A stretch of 64,000 nt of DNA from Alkalihalobacillus sp047302405 (GCF_047302405.1 NZ_CP154853.1:2170001-2234000), one strand, 5' to 3'; positions 15,688 to 25,495 are shown, counted from the stretch's first letter. Made by a program: numbers and translations. The notes: a model not told the origin generated them from the sequence alone.

Positions 15688-17723
15688 GATGGGTTCACCA
15701 CTCCTACACTTTGAACTTCGACATTTGCTTCTAATTCATTATAAGAAAGCACTGGAATTTGCGGTAAATACCTTTCAAATAACTGCCTTACATACATACG
15801 AACGGCCGGTGAACATAAGATAACAGGCATTTGCCCCATTTGTGAAAGTCTTTCCGTTTCTTCGGCCGCTGCTTGTAAAATCATTTGAGAATCATTCGGA
15901 TCCATTGAAACAAAATTCCCATGCTCGGTTTGTTGAATTGCATCAGCAATTTTCTTTTCTACGACACCACTTAAAGTAATCACATACAACGGTTCACCTG
16001 GGGTCGTCATTTGTTTCGTAATCTGCCTTGATAAAGACTGCCTTACATATTCCGTAATCAAACCCATATCTTTTGTCATTGGACCATAATCAGCTAATGT
16101 TTCAAAGATAACAGGTAAATTTCGAATCGAAATGTTTTCTTTTAGTAAGTTTTTTAACACTTTTTGAATCTCACCAATCGATAAATGATTTGGAGTAATT
16201 TCTTCAACAAGGGCTGGATACGACTCTTTTAAATGATCAACTAGTTGCTTTGTTTCCTGGCGTCCTAATAGTTCAAAAGCATGACGTTTAATAATTTCCG
16301 TTAAATGGGTTGAAACGACAGACGGAGGATCAACAACCGTATAACCCGATAATTCAGCTTGCTCCTTCATTTCTTCACCGATCCAAATCGCCGGTAAACC
16401 AAAGGCAGGTTCAATCGTTTCAATCCCAACAATGGATTCATCATCAACACCTGGGCTCATCGCCATATAATGATCGAGTAAAAGCTCCCCTTTGGAGATT
16501 TCATTTCCTTTAATTTTAATGACATATTCATTTGGCTGGAGTTGGATATTATCCCTGATTCGTATAACAGGAACGACCATTCCAAGCTCAAGAGCAAGTT
16601 GACGACGAATCATTACGACTCGGTCTAACATATCTCCCCCTTGATTCGTATCAGCTAAAGGAATAAGCCCATAACCAAATTCAAATTCAATCGGCTCTAT
16701 TTGTAACAAACTTATGACACTTTCTGGTGATTTCATATCCTCTTCCGGTTCTGCCTCATCTGCCGCAGCTGTTTCTTCTTGTAACGTTTTCTTCTCAATT
16801 CGCGTTAATTGAAAAGCACCCCCGGCGATCATTGCAGCGACTGTAAAGGTAATGAATTTATCAATCGGTGTGATAACCCCTAATAAAAAGATCGTGATGG
16901 CCGCCACATAGAGCATTTTAGGATAGGCAAAAAGTTGAGAAGTAATATCCTCACCTAAAGAACCGTTAGATGCTGCACGAGTCACTATAATACCGGTCGC
17001 AGTAGAAATAAGTAATGCCGGAATTTGTGTAACAAGTCCATCACCGATCGTAAGAACCGTATATGTTTGAGCCGCCGTACCAAGGTCCATGCCCATTTGC
17101 ATCATCCCAATAATTAAACCAAAAATCATCGAGATAAAAACGATCACGATACTAGCGATAGCATCCCCTTTAACAAATTTACTTGCCCCATCCATCGCCC
17201 CATAAAAATCAGCTTCTTTTTCAATACGTTCACGGCGATTTTTGGCCTCTTGGTCGGAAATAAGACCCGCATTTAAATCTGCATCGATACTCATTTGTTT
17301 TCCTGGCATCGCATCTAAAGTGAAACGAGCTCCAACCTCCGAAACCCTTTCTGCCCCTTTTGTAATAACAATAAATTGAATCAGGACTAAAACCATAAAT
17401 ACAACGAACCCGACGAGGGTATTTCCACCGACAACATAATTACCAAATGTATCAATGACATTTCCGGCATCAGCTTTTGATAAAATTGAACGAATCGTCG
17501 AAACACTTAACCCGATTCGGAACAAAGTAACAAGTAATAGCAAGGTCGGAAAAATCGAGAACTGCAAAGAGTCCTTAGTGCTCATCGCTACTAAAATAAT
17601 AATAAGGGAGAGAGAGATATTTAAAATAATTAAAAAATCAATAAGCCCTGTTGGGAGCGGAATAATTAGCATAATGACAATAAAAATAACACCGAGTAAT
17701 ACAGATAATTCTTTTAGTTTCAC
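15684..17723 (-). CDS. flhA: Flagellar type III export gate protein FlhA
   Basis: Large export-gate component that converts proton-motive force into protein export. 679 residues. About eight membrane segments occupy the first 330 residues, with the conserved cytoplasmic FHIPEP-like loop around GARFTLDAMPGKQMSIDADLNAGLI (about 145-170). The C-terminal cytosolic domain binds chaperone-substrate complexes. The start is GTG after GGGAGA. Confidence 0.97.
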   Translation of the reverse strand: MKLKELSVLLGVIFIVIMLIIPLPTGLIDFLIILNISLSLIIILVAMSTKDSLQFSIFPTLLLLVTLFRIGLSVSTIRSILSKADAGNVIDTFGNYVVGGNTLVGFVVFMVLVLIQFIVITKGAERVSEVGARFTLDAMPGKQMSIDADLNAGLISDQEAKNRRERIEKEADFYGAMDGASKFVKGDAIASIVIVFISMIFGLIIGMMQMGMDLGTAAQTYTVLTIGDGLVTQIPALLISTATGIIVTRAASNGSLGEDITSQLFAYPKMLYVAAITIFLLGVITPIDKFITFTVAAMIAGGAFQLTRIEKKTLQEETAAADEAEPEEDMKSPESVISLLQIEPIEFEFGYGLIPLADTNQGGDMLDRVVMIRRQLALELGMVVPVIRIRDNIQLQPNEYVIKIKGNEISKGELLLDHYMAMSPGVDDESIVGIETIEPAFGLPAIWIGEEMKEQAELSGYTVVDPPSVVSTHLTEIIKRHAFELLGRQETKQLVDHLKESYPALVEEITPNHLSIGEIQKVLKNLLKENISIRNLPVIFETLADYGPMTKDMGLITEYVRQSLSRQITKQMTTPGEPLYVITLSGVVEKKIADAIQQTEHGNFVSMDPNDSQMILQAAAEETERLSQMGQMPVILCSPAVRMYVRQLFERYLPQIPVLSYNELEANVEVQSVGVVNPS

Positions 17724-17734
17724 AACATGTCTCC

Positions 17735-18829
17735 CTACTTTCCAACCTGTTTATTTTTTAAGCGATAAACATAGGCTAATACTTCGGCAATGGCTTTAAA
17801 TAAATCTTCAGGAACTTGGTCTCCAATTTCAGCTTGGCTGTACAAAGCTCTTGCTAATGGTTTATTTTCAACTAAAGTGACTTCATGCTCATTCGCAATG
17901 CTTTTGATTTTTTGAGCAACATAATCGACCCCTTTTGCGACAACGATCGGTGCATCAGAAACGGCTTCATCATATTTTAACGCAACAGCAAAATGCGTTG
18001 GGTTTGTAATCACAACGTCTGCTTTTGGTACTTCTTGCATCATTCTTTGCATCGCCATTTCCATTTGCTTTTGCTTTCGTTTGGACTTAATTCTCGGATC
18101 ACCTTCCATATTTTTATGCTCATCTTTAATATCTTTTTTCGACATGCGCATTTGTTTTTCTGTATCATAACGTTGATACAAATAATCAGGCACCGACAAA
18201 AGCAATAAAAGCACCGCAACGACCATTCCCATTTGAGCGGTTAGATTGGCGATTAAATAAAAACCATTATGAACCGATTTTTGCGACAATAACATCACTT
18301 CATCGAGGTTAAACCAAATCATTAAAAAAACAATCAGGCCAACAAAACCAATTTTTAATAAAGATTTACTTAATTCCACTAAGGCACGTACTGAAAAAAT
18401 ACGTTTAGCCCCTTTTATTGGGTCAATTTTAGTTAAATTGAATTTCAAAGGCTCTGTCGTAAACATCACCCCTACTTGAATAAAGCTAGCAAAAACTCCT
18501 GCAACTAGTGCCATTAACATGATCGGCAATAAAACTACTGCTACTTGGAAAATGATATCCAAAAACATAACCTCTAAGTTTTTAGCTGTTAGATCCATTA
18601 ATAAATACGTTTGAAAATTTTGCCTGAAAAAATCATACATAGCTTGACCAAGCATACGGCCACCAAATAACCAAAGAAAAAGAAAAACAGCGAGCAGAAT
18701 AAAAGCCGTATTCACATCCGTACTTTTGGCCACTTGCCCTTTTCTTCTAGAGTCTTGACGCTTTTTTGGGGTAGCTTTTTCAGTCTTCTCTTCCGCAAAA
18801 TATTGAAGGTTTATTTTTACATATAACAA
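17735..18829 (-). CDS. flhB: Flagellar export switch protein FlhB
   Basis: Export-gate subunit that switches substrate class after self-cleavage. 364 residues; the N-terminal KTEKATPKKRQDSRRKGQVAKS segment is followed by four membrane segments. The C-terminal domain has the autocleavage motif NPTH in VVITNPTHFAVAL. The start is TTG at 18827-18829 with GGGGGATAAGG upstream, and no in-frame ATG is available before the conserved N-terminus. fliR ends 2 nt before it. Confidence 0.96.
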   Translation of the reverse strand: MLYVKINLQYFAEEKTEKATPKKRQDSRRKGQVAKSTDVNTAFILLAVFLFLWLFGGRMLGQAMYDFFRQNFQTYLLMDLTAKNLEVMFLDIIFQVAVVLLPIMLMALVAGVFASFIQVGVMFTTEPLKFNLTKIDPIKGAKRIFSVRALVELSKSLLKIGFVGLIVFLMIWFNLDEVMLLSQKSVHNGFYLIANLTAQMGMVVAVLLLLLSVPDYLYQRYDTEKQMRMSKKDIKDEHKNMEGDPRIKSKRKQKQMEMAMQRMMQEVPKADVVITNPTHFAVALKYDEAVSDAPIVVAKGVDYVAQKIKSIANEHEVTLVENKPLARALYSQAEIGDQVPEDLFKAIAEVLAYVYRLKNKQVGK

Positions 18830-18831
18830 CC

Positions 18832-19608
18832 TTATCCCCCTCCTAGCATTTGCATCAGAGTTCTCATCGTGACAATCATTTCATTCATTAGTGCTTGTAC
18901 TCCCATAAAGAAAACGCCCATAAAAACCGTTAACAACAGTAAACCAACAAGAATCTTTAAAGGCATCCCTACGACAAAGACATTCATTTGTGGAACGGTT
19001 CTTGATACCATCCCTAAAGCAACATCGACTAAAAATAACGAACCTACAATCGGCAAAGCCATTTGAAAAGCAATCATAAACATCTTCGCAAAACTTTCGG
19101 CAACAAAATAAACAACTGCTTCATCACCAAACGGTAAAAATACTTGATCAAGTGGAATAAACTGATAACTATAAAAAACACCATCTAGCATTAAATGATG
19201 CCCGTTTATAAGCAACAAAAATAGAAGCGCAAATGTATATAAATAACTCCCAACTAATGGACTCTGAGCCCCTGTTTGGGGGTCAACGACGTTCGCAATT
19301 AAAAAACCCATATTCATATCAATAAAACCACCGGCGACTTGAATCGCATACATCATGATCATCGCAATTAAGCCGACCATTAAACCGACTAATACTTCTT
19401 TTATAATTAAGAGAAAATAAGTGCCATTAATCTCAACAACAGGATTATCAATCGTAAAAATCATCACCCAAGCCAAAAAGGCCGATAAGCCAATCTTATG
19501 AGTGACAGGTATCGTACGATGTCCGTATATCGGCAGCACCGCAATAAAAGCCAACACCCTCATTAGGACTAACAAAAAACCAGGTATTACATTTATCCAT
19601 TCCATCAT
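18832..19608 (-). CDS. fliR: Flagellar export apparatus protein FliR
   Basis: Membrane core component of the flagellar type III secretion pore with FliP and FliQ. 258 residues with about six membrane segments; conserved AGGFIDMNMGFLIANVVDPQTGAQSPLVG in the middle and the C-terminal VVGMPLKILVGLLLL. It overlaps the fliQ stop codon by one base (TAATG arrangement). Confidence 0.95.
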   Translation of the reverse strand: MMEWINVIPGFLLVLMRVLAFIAVLPIYGHRTIPVTHKIGLSAFLAWVMIFTIDNPVVEINGTYFLLIIKEVLVGLMVGLIAMIMMYAIQVAGGFIDMNMGFLIANVVDPQTGAQSPLVGSYLYTFALLFLLLINGHHLMLDGVFYSYQFIPLDQVFLPFGDEAVVYFVAESFAKMFMIAFQMALPIVGSLFLVDVALGMVSRTVPQMNVFVVGMPLKILVGLLLLTVFMGVFFMGVQALMNEMIVTMRTLMQMLGGG

Positions 19609-19877
19609 TAACCTATAAACCGATACAAATTACTAAAAATATCTTGAGCAAAATCTGTTAACAGTGAAAGCATCCAAGGCCCAAAAATAATTAAGGCAAA
19701 TAAGACGCCGACAATTTTCGGAATAAACGCTAATGTTTGTTCTTGGATTTGCGTAGTAGCTTGAAAAATACTGACGAGTAACCCTAAGCCTAATGCAACT
19801 AGTAAAAGGGGGCCAGCAACAAGCAGGACGACCCATACGCCATTTTCAGCTAAACCGATTATAAATTCTTGGCTCAT
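19608..19877 (-). CDS. fliQ: Flagellar export apparatus protein FliQ
   Basis: Small 89-residue, two-helix membrane subunit of the export pore. It contains the family pattern GLLVSIFQATTQIQEQTLAFIPKI (about 33-56), the amphipathic turn between the two membrane helices. It lies between fliP and fliR in the universal P-Q-R order. Confidence 0.96.
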   Translation of the reverse strand: MSQEFIIGLAENGVWVVLLVAGPLLLVALGLGLLVSIFQATTQIQEQTLAFIPKIVGVLFALIIFGPWMLSLLTDFAQDIFSNLYRFIG

Positions 19878-19892
19878 GAGAGCACCTTCCTT

Positions 19893-20597
19893 TTACCGAA
19901 AGCTTAATAATAATGATTCAACAATTAAATACCAGCCATCTACTAATACAAACAAAAGGATTTTAAATGGCAAGGCAATCATAACAGGGGGCAACATCAT
20001 CATCCCCATCGACATTAAAACACTCGCAACGATCATATCAATGACTAAAAACGGAACAAAGATTAAAAAACCGATTTGAAAGGCAGTTTTCAGTTCGCTA
20101 ATGGCAAAAGCTGGGATTAGAGACGTAAGTGGGATATCATCTAATGATTCAGGCTGATCTAAACCAGCATACCCCATAAACAAAGCCAAATCCTTCTCTC
20201 TCGTATGCTTCGCCATAAACTCCTTCATTGGTATAGCTGCTTCTGCTAATGCTTCTTCTTGTGTCATTTCATCATTCAAAAATGGCGTTAAAGCTCGGTC
20301 ATTCACTTCAGACAAAACTGGAGCCATGATAAAAAACGTAATAAATAAGGCGAGGCCAATTAACACTTGGTTAGGTGGCATCGACTGTGTCGCAAGTCCC
20401 TGTCTTACAAAAGATAAGACGATTACAATCCGCGTAAAAGCGGTCATCATAATCAATATTGCGGGAGCTAACGATAACACCGTTAAAACAAGCAAAAGCT
20501 GAATCGTCGTTGCGACACTTGCTGGCTCGTCTGAGAAAAAATCAGGCTCGATACCAGGTACAGTTATCAAATTGGGTGTCACAATCAGATCAATCAT
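19893..20597 (-). CDS. fliP: Flagellar export apparatus protein FliP
   Basis: Core pore protein of the flagellar export gate. 234 residues; four membrane segments and the signature region RIVIVLSFVRQGLATQSMPPNQVLIGLALFITFFIMAP. As in B. subtilis, there is no cleavable signal peptide of the proteobacterial type. The gene overlaps the 3' end of fliO by 8 bp. Confidence 0.97.
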   Translation of the reverse strand: MIDLIVTPNLITVPGIEPDFFSDEPASVATTIQLLLVLTVLSLAPAILIMMTAFTRIVIVLSFVRQGLATQSMPPNQVLIGLALFITFFIMAPVLSEVNDRALTPFLNDEMTQEEALAEAAIPMKEFMAKHTREKDLALFMGYAGLDQPESLDDIPLTSLIPAFAISELKTAFQIGFLIFVPFLVIDMIVASVLMSMGMMMLPPVMIALPFKILLFVLVDGWYLIVESLLLSFR

Positions 20598-21342
20598 TAC
20601 GGCCTCGCTCCTTCAAAGAATCATATAACTTTTTTTGCGAACTTGAGACTTCCTTTAACTGGTTGTCTAATACTTGTTTAAAGTCATCATGCTCACGATT
20701 GTTTAATGACTGTTTAGAATGAAGAGCTCTTTCTCCAAACATCGTTTCTTTTAACCAATTAAACCCTTTCTCAACAGGAACGTCCGTCATCTTATTTAGA
20801 TGTTGCTCATGCTGTGAAATAATTTTATTGATTTCCACTTCGTCCTCAATCTCTTTTAACAGTTGGATCGTTTCACCTACTCCAACAATTAACAATTTAT
20901 CACCTACTCGGACTAACTGGATCGAACGATTAGCCCCTAGTGACACACCACTCATATTTTGTAAATAATGACTTGAGCGGAAGTTTTGTGTTCGTTTATT
21001 AATAAATCGTAATCCAAAATAAATAATAAAGACGATAAACCCAAATGCAAGAAACAATTTAAAAAAAGAAGCAAATAAATTTTGATCCGCAAACCCAACT
21101 AAAGGTTCTTCGTTTTCTGCTACTTCATATGGAGTTTGCTCTAGTGGCTCAGCCGCTTCCTCTGTTTCTTGATTTTGTACTTGTTGTTCATCATCTGGAG
21201 TTTGTTTCCTTTTTTCTAGTGCCTCCGTGACTTTAAGGTTCACTTCCTCCGTGTCAGCAAAGACAGACGAAGGAAAAAGGCCCAAGGCAAATAATAAGAA
21301 TAAGCAGCCTTTTACAATTTTAAGAATCACAATGATGTGCAC
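20590..21342 (-). CDS. fliO: Flagellar biosynthesis protein FliO (FliZ in B. subtilis)
   Basis: Assembly factor for FliP. 250 residues; N-terminal signal peptide (hydrophobic 8-28, cleavage after VFA), an acidic Q/E-rich extracytoplasmic stretch (30-85), one membrane segment (about 90-112) and a cytosolic FliO domain (GVSLGANRSIQLVRVGDKLLIVGVGETIQLLKEI). The C-terminal tail is a variable coiled region. Position between cheY and fliP is standard. Confidence 0.92.
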   Translation of the reverse strand: MHIIVILKIVKGCLFLLFALGLFPSSVFADTEEVNLKVTEALEKRKQTPDDEQQVQNQETEEAAEPLEQTPYEVAENEEPLVGFADQNLFASFFKLFLAFGFIVFIIYFGLRFINKRTQNFRSSHYLQNMSGVSLGANRSIQLVRVGDKLLIVGVGETIQLLKEIEDEVEINKIISQHEQHLNKMTDVPVEKGFNWLKETMFGERALHSKQSLNNREHDDFKQVLDNQLKEVSSSQKKLYDSLKERGRND

Positions 21343-21355
21343 TCCTCATTTTCGA

Positions 21356-21718
21356 TTAACCAAACGTTTTCTTAATAGCTTCAAGAACGCGATCAGATTG
21401 AAATGGTTTCACGATAAAATCTTTAGCTCCGGCTTGAATTGCGTCAATAACCATTGATTGCTGCCCCATCGCCGAACACATGATAACTTTAGCACTTGCA
21501 TCAAGTTCCTTTATTTCTTTTAAAGCGGCAATTCCATCTTTTTCAGGCATTGTAATATCCATTGTCACTAGATCTGGTTTTAACTCCTTATACTTTTCCA
21601 CAGCTTGAACACCATCTGCTGCTTCTCCGACGATGTTGTAGCCACCTTTTGTTAATATATCTTTAATCATCATTCTCATAAATGCGGCATCATCCACGAT
21701 TAAAATATTCTTATTCAT
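21356..21718 (-). CDS. cheY: Chemotaxis response regulator CheY
   Basis: Single-domain receiver that binds the switch (FliM/FliY) when phosphorylated. 120 residues from the ATG at 21716-21718, chosen because AAAGG lies 9 nt upstream and the length then equals the usual CheY; a TTG three codons earlier is too close to that site. Acidic pair DD in IVDDAAFM, phosphoacceptor Asp in LVTMDITMP, Thr/Ser in MCSAMG and Lys in FIVKPF are all present. Confidence 0.97.
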   Translation of the reverse strand: MNKNILIVDDAAFMRMMIKDILTKGGYNIVGEAADGVQAVEKYKELKPDLVTMDITMPEKDGIAALKEIKELDASAKVIMCSAMGQQSMVIDAIQAGAKDFIVKPFQSDRVLEAIKKTFG

Positions 21719-21743
21719 TTTCGTCAACCTTTCTACTGCTTCC

Positions 21744-22925
21744 TTATTTTAAATTTTTGACACGCTGTTCTTGACTAATAATATCGGTCACACGAACACC
21801 AAAATTCTCATCAATAACAACGACTTCACCTTTTGCCACAAGTTTTTGATTCACTAAAATATCAACCGGTTCACCCGCTAATTTGTCTAATTCAATGATA
21901 GAGCCTTGTGTAAACCCCAATATATCTTTGATTGATTTTTTTGTTCTCCCTAATTCCACCGTCACTTGAAGTGGAATATCAAGTAACATATTTAAGTTAT
22001 GAGACTCTGAATCTTGTAGAGGAGGTTGTTCAAAATCAGTAAATACGGCTGGTTGAACATCTACTTCTCGGTTAGGGACTTTTGTTCCAAGATGCTGTTG
22101 CTCACGTCTAGAAGTCGGCTGATGCCACTCTTCTTTTGTACGATAAGAAGTCTCATTATCTATGAAATCTTTTGATTCCACACGATTCACTGGTTCATTA
22201 AACAACTCGTTTTTCTCCTCTTTTAAATGAACACTTGGATTCATCAATTCTTCAATCATTTTTTTCGCAAACGAAACCGTCACTAATTGCATAATGTTTG
22301 AATCAATTAAATCCCCAACCTTTAAGCGAAACGAAATTTTCACTAAAGTTTGTTCATCAGGTAATTGCTCCACTCCTACACCTTTTTTAACATCCATTAA
22401 ATCAATACTTGGTGGTGAAATGTCGACTTTTTTATTAAAGATCGTTGACATAGAAGTTGAGGCAGAACCCATCATTTGATTCATCGATTCTTGAACCGCA
22501 CTTAAATGCATTTCCGTTAAGTCAGAAGTTGAAGGCTTTCCTTCCCCACCTAACATTAAATCAGCAATAATAGCCGCATCATTTGTATGAATGACTAGTA
22601 AATTAGTTCCTTCAAAACCTTCCGTATACTGAACATGAACCGCTACATGAGGTTTAGGAAATTCTTCATTTAAATCTTTTCGTTCGATTAAGCTCACTTT
22701 TGGGGTAGTAATTTCAACCTTTTGATTTAAAAGAGTTGAAAGTGCCGTCGCTGCACTACCAAAAGAAATATTACCTATTTCTCCAAGAGCATCCTCTTCA
22801 AGATCTGATAAATAATCCGAAACATATAATGAAGAAGATTGGGTAAAATCTTCATTATTATCATCCGTCATACCTTGTAAAAGTGCGTTAATTTCTTCTT
22901 GGGAAAGCATATCGTCACTCATCAT
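21744..22925 (-). CDS. fliY: Flagellar motor switch phosphatase FliY
   Basis: Switch-complex protein that also dephosphorylates CheY-P; Gram-positive counterpart of FliN fused to a CheC-like phosphatase. 393 residues: N-terminal CheY-P-binding peptide MLSQEEINALLQG, two CheC-type active-site helices (first in DALGEIGNISFGSAATALSTLL), a linker of about 100 residues, and a C-terminal SpoA/FliN domain (DIPLQVTVELGRTKKSIKDIL). It overlaps fliM by 11 bp. Confidence 0.96.
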   Translation of the reverse strand: MMSDDMLSQEEINALLQGMTDDNNEDFTQSSSLYVSDYLSDLEEDALGEIGNISFGSAATALSTLLNQKVEITTPKVSLIERKDLNEEFPKPHVAVHVQYTEGFEGTNLLVIHTNDAAIIADLMLGGEGKPSTSDLTEMHLSAVQESMNQMMGSASTSMSTIFNKKVDISPPSIDLMDVKKGVGVEQLPDEQTLVKISFRLKVGDLIDSNIMQLVTVSFAKKMIEELMNPSVHLKEEKNELFNEPVNRVESKDFIDNETSYRTKEEWHQPTSRREQQHLGTKVPNREVDVQPAVFTDFEQPPLQDSESHNLNMLLDIPLQVTVELGRTKKSIKDILGFTQGSIIELDKLAGEPVDILVNQKLVAKGEVVVIDENFGVRVTDIISQEQRVKNLK

Positions 22926-23907
22926 TTAGTGCCTCCTCAATCTGCTCGGTTATTTGAACAGCCATTTGTTTTTTTGCTTTACCTGGTTGAGCATAAAATT
23001 TTGCTTCTCCACCAACATAGACAGTTAATGGCTCTGTTATCAAACGATCCAATTCAATCACATCACCATAATCTAGTTGGAGAAATTCTTCAATCGTAAT
23101 ATTCGAACGTCCTAACTCTGCTTGTATTAGCAATGGTGCTTTCCTTATATTAGTTTCAAGATTCATAAATTCTCTTGGTTCTCGCTCTTTTTTCTTCTCT
23201 TGCATCCAATAATGTAAAGATAGTTTTGGAAGCACCTCTTCTAAAACGACATGTGGTAGACAAAGATTAATCATCCCTGATGTTTCCGCAATCGTCGTTG
23301 ATAAGGAAATAACAACGACCGTCTCATTGGGTGAAACCATTTGTAAAAATTGAGGATTTACTTCTAGGTCCTCCATTTCTGGTTCCATTTCAACAATCGA
23401 AGCCCAGGCATCTTGAAAATTATCTAGTGTTCGCTGAAACAACTGTGACATTATTTTTGTTTCTATTTCAGTTAAATTTTCAACTTTATTCACACTAACA
23501 CCTTTACCACCTAATAGGCGATCAAGCATTGCATAAGCAATATGAGGATTAATTTCCATAATAAAACGTCCATCTAATGGTTTTGGTTGAAAAACATTTA
23601 AGATCGTCATTTTCGGAATGGAACGGACAAATTCCTCGTACGGTAGTTGATCCACAGAGGTTACCGAAATTTGCACATATGTCCTCAATTGAGCGGAGAA
23701 AAAAGTTGTTAATAGCCTAGCGAAGTTCTCATGGATTCTCGTAATGCTACGAATCTGATCCTTTGAAAATCGCAATGCCCGTTTAAAATCATATACTTTA
23801 ATTCTTTTCTCTGATTCTTCTTTTTTTAATTCATCTGCATCCATTTCACCTGTCGAAATTGCCGATAATAAGGCATCGATTTCTCCTTGCGACAATACAT
23901 CAGCCAC
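22915..23907 (-). CDS. fliM: Flagellar motor switch protein FliM
   Basis: C-ring switch protein. 330 residues from a GTG at 23905-23907 (MADVLSQGEIDALLS), 6 nt after GAGGTG; the ATG seven codons upstream overlaps that site and would add an unconserved extension. It has the N-terminal CheY-binding peptide, the central domain (YDFKRALRFSKDQIRSITRIHENFARLLTT) and the C-terminal SpoA domain (AELGRSNITIEEFLQLDYGDVIELD). Confidence 0.96.
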   Translation of the reverse strand: MADVLSQGEIDALLSAISTGEMDADELKKEESEKRIKVYDFKRALRFSKDQIRSITRIHENFARLLTTFFSAQLRTYVQISVTSVDQLPYEEFVRSIPKMTILNVFQPKPLDGRFIMEINPHIAYAMLDRLLGGKGVSVNKVENLTEIETKIMSQLFQRTLDNFQDAWASIVEMEPEMEDLEVNPQFLQMVSPNETVVVISLSTTIAETSGMINLCLPHVVLEEVLPKLSLHYWMQEKKKEREPREFMNLETNIRKAPLLIQAELGRSNITIEEFLQLDYGDVIELDRLITEPLTVYVGGEAKFYAQPGKAKKQMAVQITEQIEEALNDE

Positions 23908-23954
23908 GGCACTCACCTCGCAATCCATCCAAACAAAGTTCGTTTAATTCTTCG

Positions 23955-24386
23955 TTATTGGATAACCCAACTCGTTGTATATACACGAACAACCTCTCCA
24001 GCACTTAAAAATTGATTAATTTCTGTTTTAAGCTGTGTTTCAAGCTCTTCCATTCCTTCTCTTCCCTCTAGTTCACTTGCTGTTTTTTCTGATAATAACC
24101 GTAAAATCAAATTGTTTATTTGAAAATCTCTTTTTTCGACTTCCTTTAACGAATCATCTGAATCCAATTGAATAAAAAAACTAACACGAATGTAATCATT
24201 TGATTTTAAATTCGTAACGATTTGTTCCGTTTCATAAGATACATTTATGATTTGATCAATGGATGCTTCATCGGTTGCTGATGCGGATTGATTCAATTGA
24301 CTTAAAAGAACAATCGCAACGACCCCAACCAATGTTAAGGCAATGAGCATAATCATAACGATCATTAGAATTTTATTCTTTTTCAT
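23955..24386 (-). CDS. fliL: Flagellar basal-body-associated protein FliL
   Basis: Single-span membrane protein near the stator, supporting torque generation. 143 residues from ATG 24384-24386 (MKKNKILMIVMIML) with a GGAGAACCGAG site; the gene start overlaps the end of swrD by 14 bp. One membrane segment (about 6-28) precedes the extracytoplasmic domain. Confidence 0.93.
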   Translation of the reverse strand: MKKNKILMIVMIMLIALTLVGVVAIVLLSQLNQSASATDEASIDQIINVSYETEQIVTNLKSNDYIRVSFFIQLDSDDSLKEVEKRDFQINNLILRLLSEKTASELEGREGMEELETQLKTEINQFLSAGEVVRVYTTSWVIQ

Positions 24387-24645
24387 CTCGGTTCTCCATT
24401 TCTTTCTGAAGACCAACTAGACCAATGGATTGATAAAGTTGATTGATTCGTTTATGAACATCGTTAAAATCATCTTTTACGATTATTTTTTTTCCACTTA
24501 GTAGTGTAATCGTCGTATCTGGAAAAGTTTCAATTTGTTCAATTTGTAAAGCATTTAATAAAAAAGGCTTACCATTTAGGCGAATCAATTCAATCATCAT
24601 ATGTTTATGGGCTAGAGTTAAATCTAGCCCTTGCTCCTTCTCCAT
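24373..24645 (-). CDS. swrD: FlbD/SwrD flagellar protein
   Basis: Small protein that raises flagellar motor power in B. subtilis. The conserved part begins MIELIRLNGKPFLLNALQIEQIETFPDTTITL at residue 17 (ATG 24595-24597). The full frame starts MEKEQG at 24645, where GGAGA is 9 nt upstream; the internal ATGs lack a ribosome site and follow a hairpin formed by GGGCTAGA and TCTAGCCC. The real start is therefore uncertain: either this homologue has a 16-residue extension or translation starts internally. It is followed by fliL with overlap. Confidence 0.88.
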   Translation of the reverse strand: MEKEQGLDLTLAHKHMMIELIRLNGKPFLLNALQIEQIETFPDTTITLLSGKKIIVKDDFNDVHKRINQLYQSIGLVGLQKEMENRDEKE

Positions 24646-24678
24646 TTACTCATGTCTCCATTTACTCATGTCTCCATT
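24640..24678 (-). repeat. Tandem 16-bp duplication in the swrD leader
   Basis: Between the flgE stop and swrD the minus strand reads ATGGAGACATGAGTAA twice in tandem (the first A shared with the flgE stop) and then runs into the swrD start ATGGAGAAGG. Each unit carries a GGAGA ribosome-site-like stretch and an ATG followed at once by a stop. Confidence 0.7.
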
Positions 24679-25495
24679 AACGTTTTAAGTTAATTAACTC
24701 CTGTAAAATATCATCAGAAGTTGTAATAATTCTTGTATTTGCTTGGAATCCACGTTGAGCGACAATCATTTCCGTAAATTCTTCTGATAAATCTACATTA
24801 GACATTTCGAGCGTACCTGCAACTAATGTCCCCGTACCATTCGCACCTGGAGTTGTTAAGTCACCGGCATCACCAGAGTTAGGTGTCGTAACAAATAAGT
24901 TATCTCCTGCTTTGGCTAAACCTTCAGCGTTTGGGAATTTAGCTAAGCCAATTTGTACATCTGTCTCAATCAATTCCCCTTCAGCATCAATAATGTTAAT
25001 GGAACCATCTGCACCAATCGAAAAACTTTTAATATTATCTATATCACCAGCAATGTCGATAAAATTGACGGGTGTCCGGTTTACATCTAATACTTGAAGC
25101 CCACTAGAGTTGACTAAATTCCCGGCAGCATCTAAATAGAAATTCCCGGCTCTCGTGTAATACTCGGCTTCTCCATCTGTAACAACGAAATAACCATCAC
25201 CGGAAATTCCTAAATCTAAGGCACGGCTCGTATTTTGTAAACTTCCTTGCGTATGAATCGTATCAATAGACGCAAGCTGCATTCCAAGTCCTACTTGAGT
25301 TGAATTAACCCCACCACGACCACCAGCAACTGGTGCTGTAGCTCCTGATAATTCTTGAGAGACCATATCAGAAAATGTCGTTCTCCCTTTTTTAAAACCG
25401 AACGTATTCACATTTGCGATATTGTTTCCGATCGTATCTAATTTAATTTGCGAGTTTTTCATTCCTGAAATCCCAGAATACATTGAACGTAACAT
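24677..25495 (-). CDS. flgE: Flagellar hook protein FlgE (FlgG-like class)
   Basis: Hook structural protein. 272 residues; N-terminal rod/hook motif MLRSMYSGISGMKNSQIKLDTIGNNIANVNTFGFKKGR and C-terminal SNVDLSEEFTEMIVAQRGFQANTRIITTSDDILQELINLKR, both typical of this family. Length and position after flgD match the short B. subtilis FlgE rather than the long enterobacterial hook protein; by sequence class it could also be labelled FlgG. Confidence 0.92.
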   Translation of the reverse strand: MLRSMYSGISGMKNSQIKLDTIGNNIANVNTFGFKKGRTTFSDMVSQELSGATAPVAGGRGGVNSTQVGLGMQLASIDTIHTQGSLQNTSRALDLGISGDGYFVVTDGEAEYYTRAGNFYLDAAGNLVNSSGLQVLDVNRTPVNFIDIAGDIDNIKSFSIGADGSINIIDAEGELIETDVQIGLAKFPNAEGLAKAGDNLFVTTPNSGDAGDLTTPGANGTGTLVAGTLEMSNVDLSEEFTEMIVAQRGFQANTRIITTSDDILQELINLKR

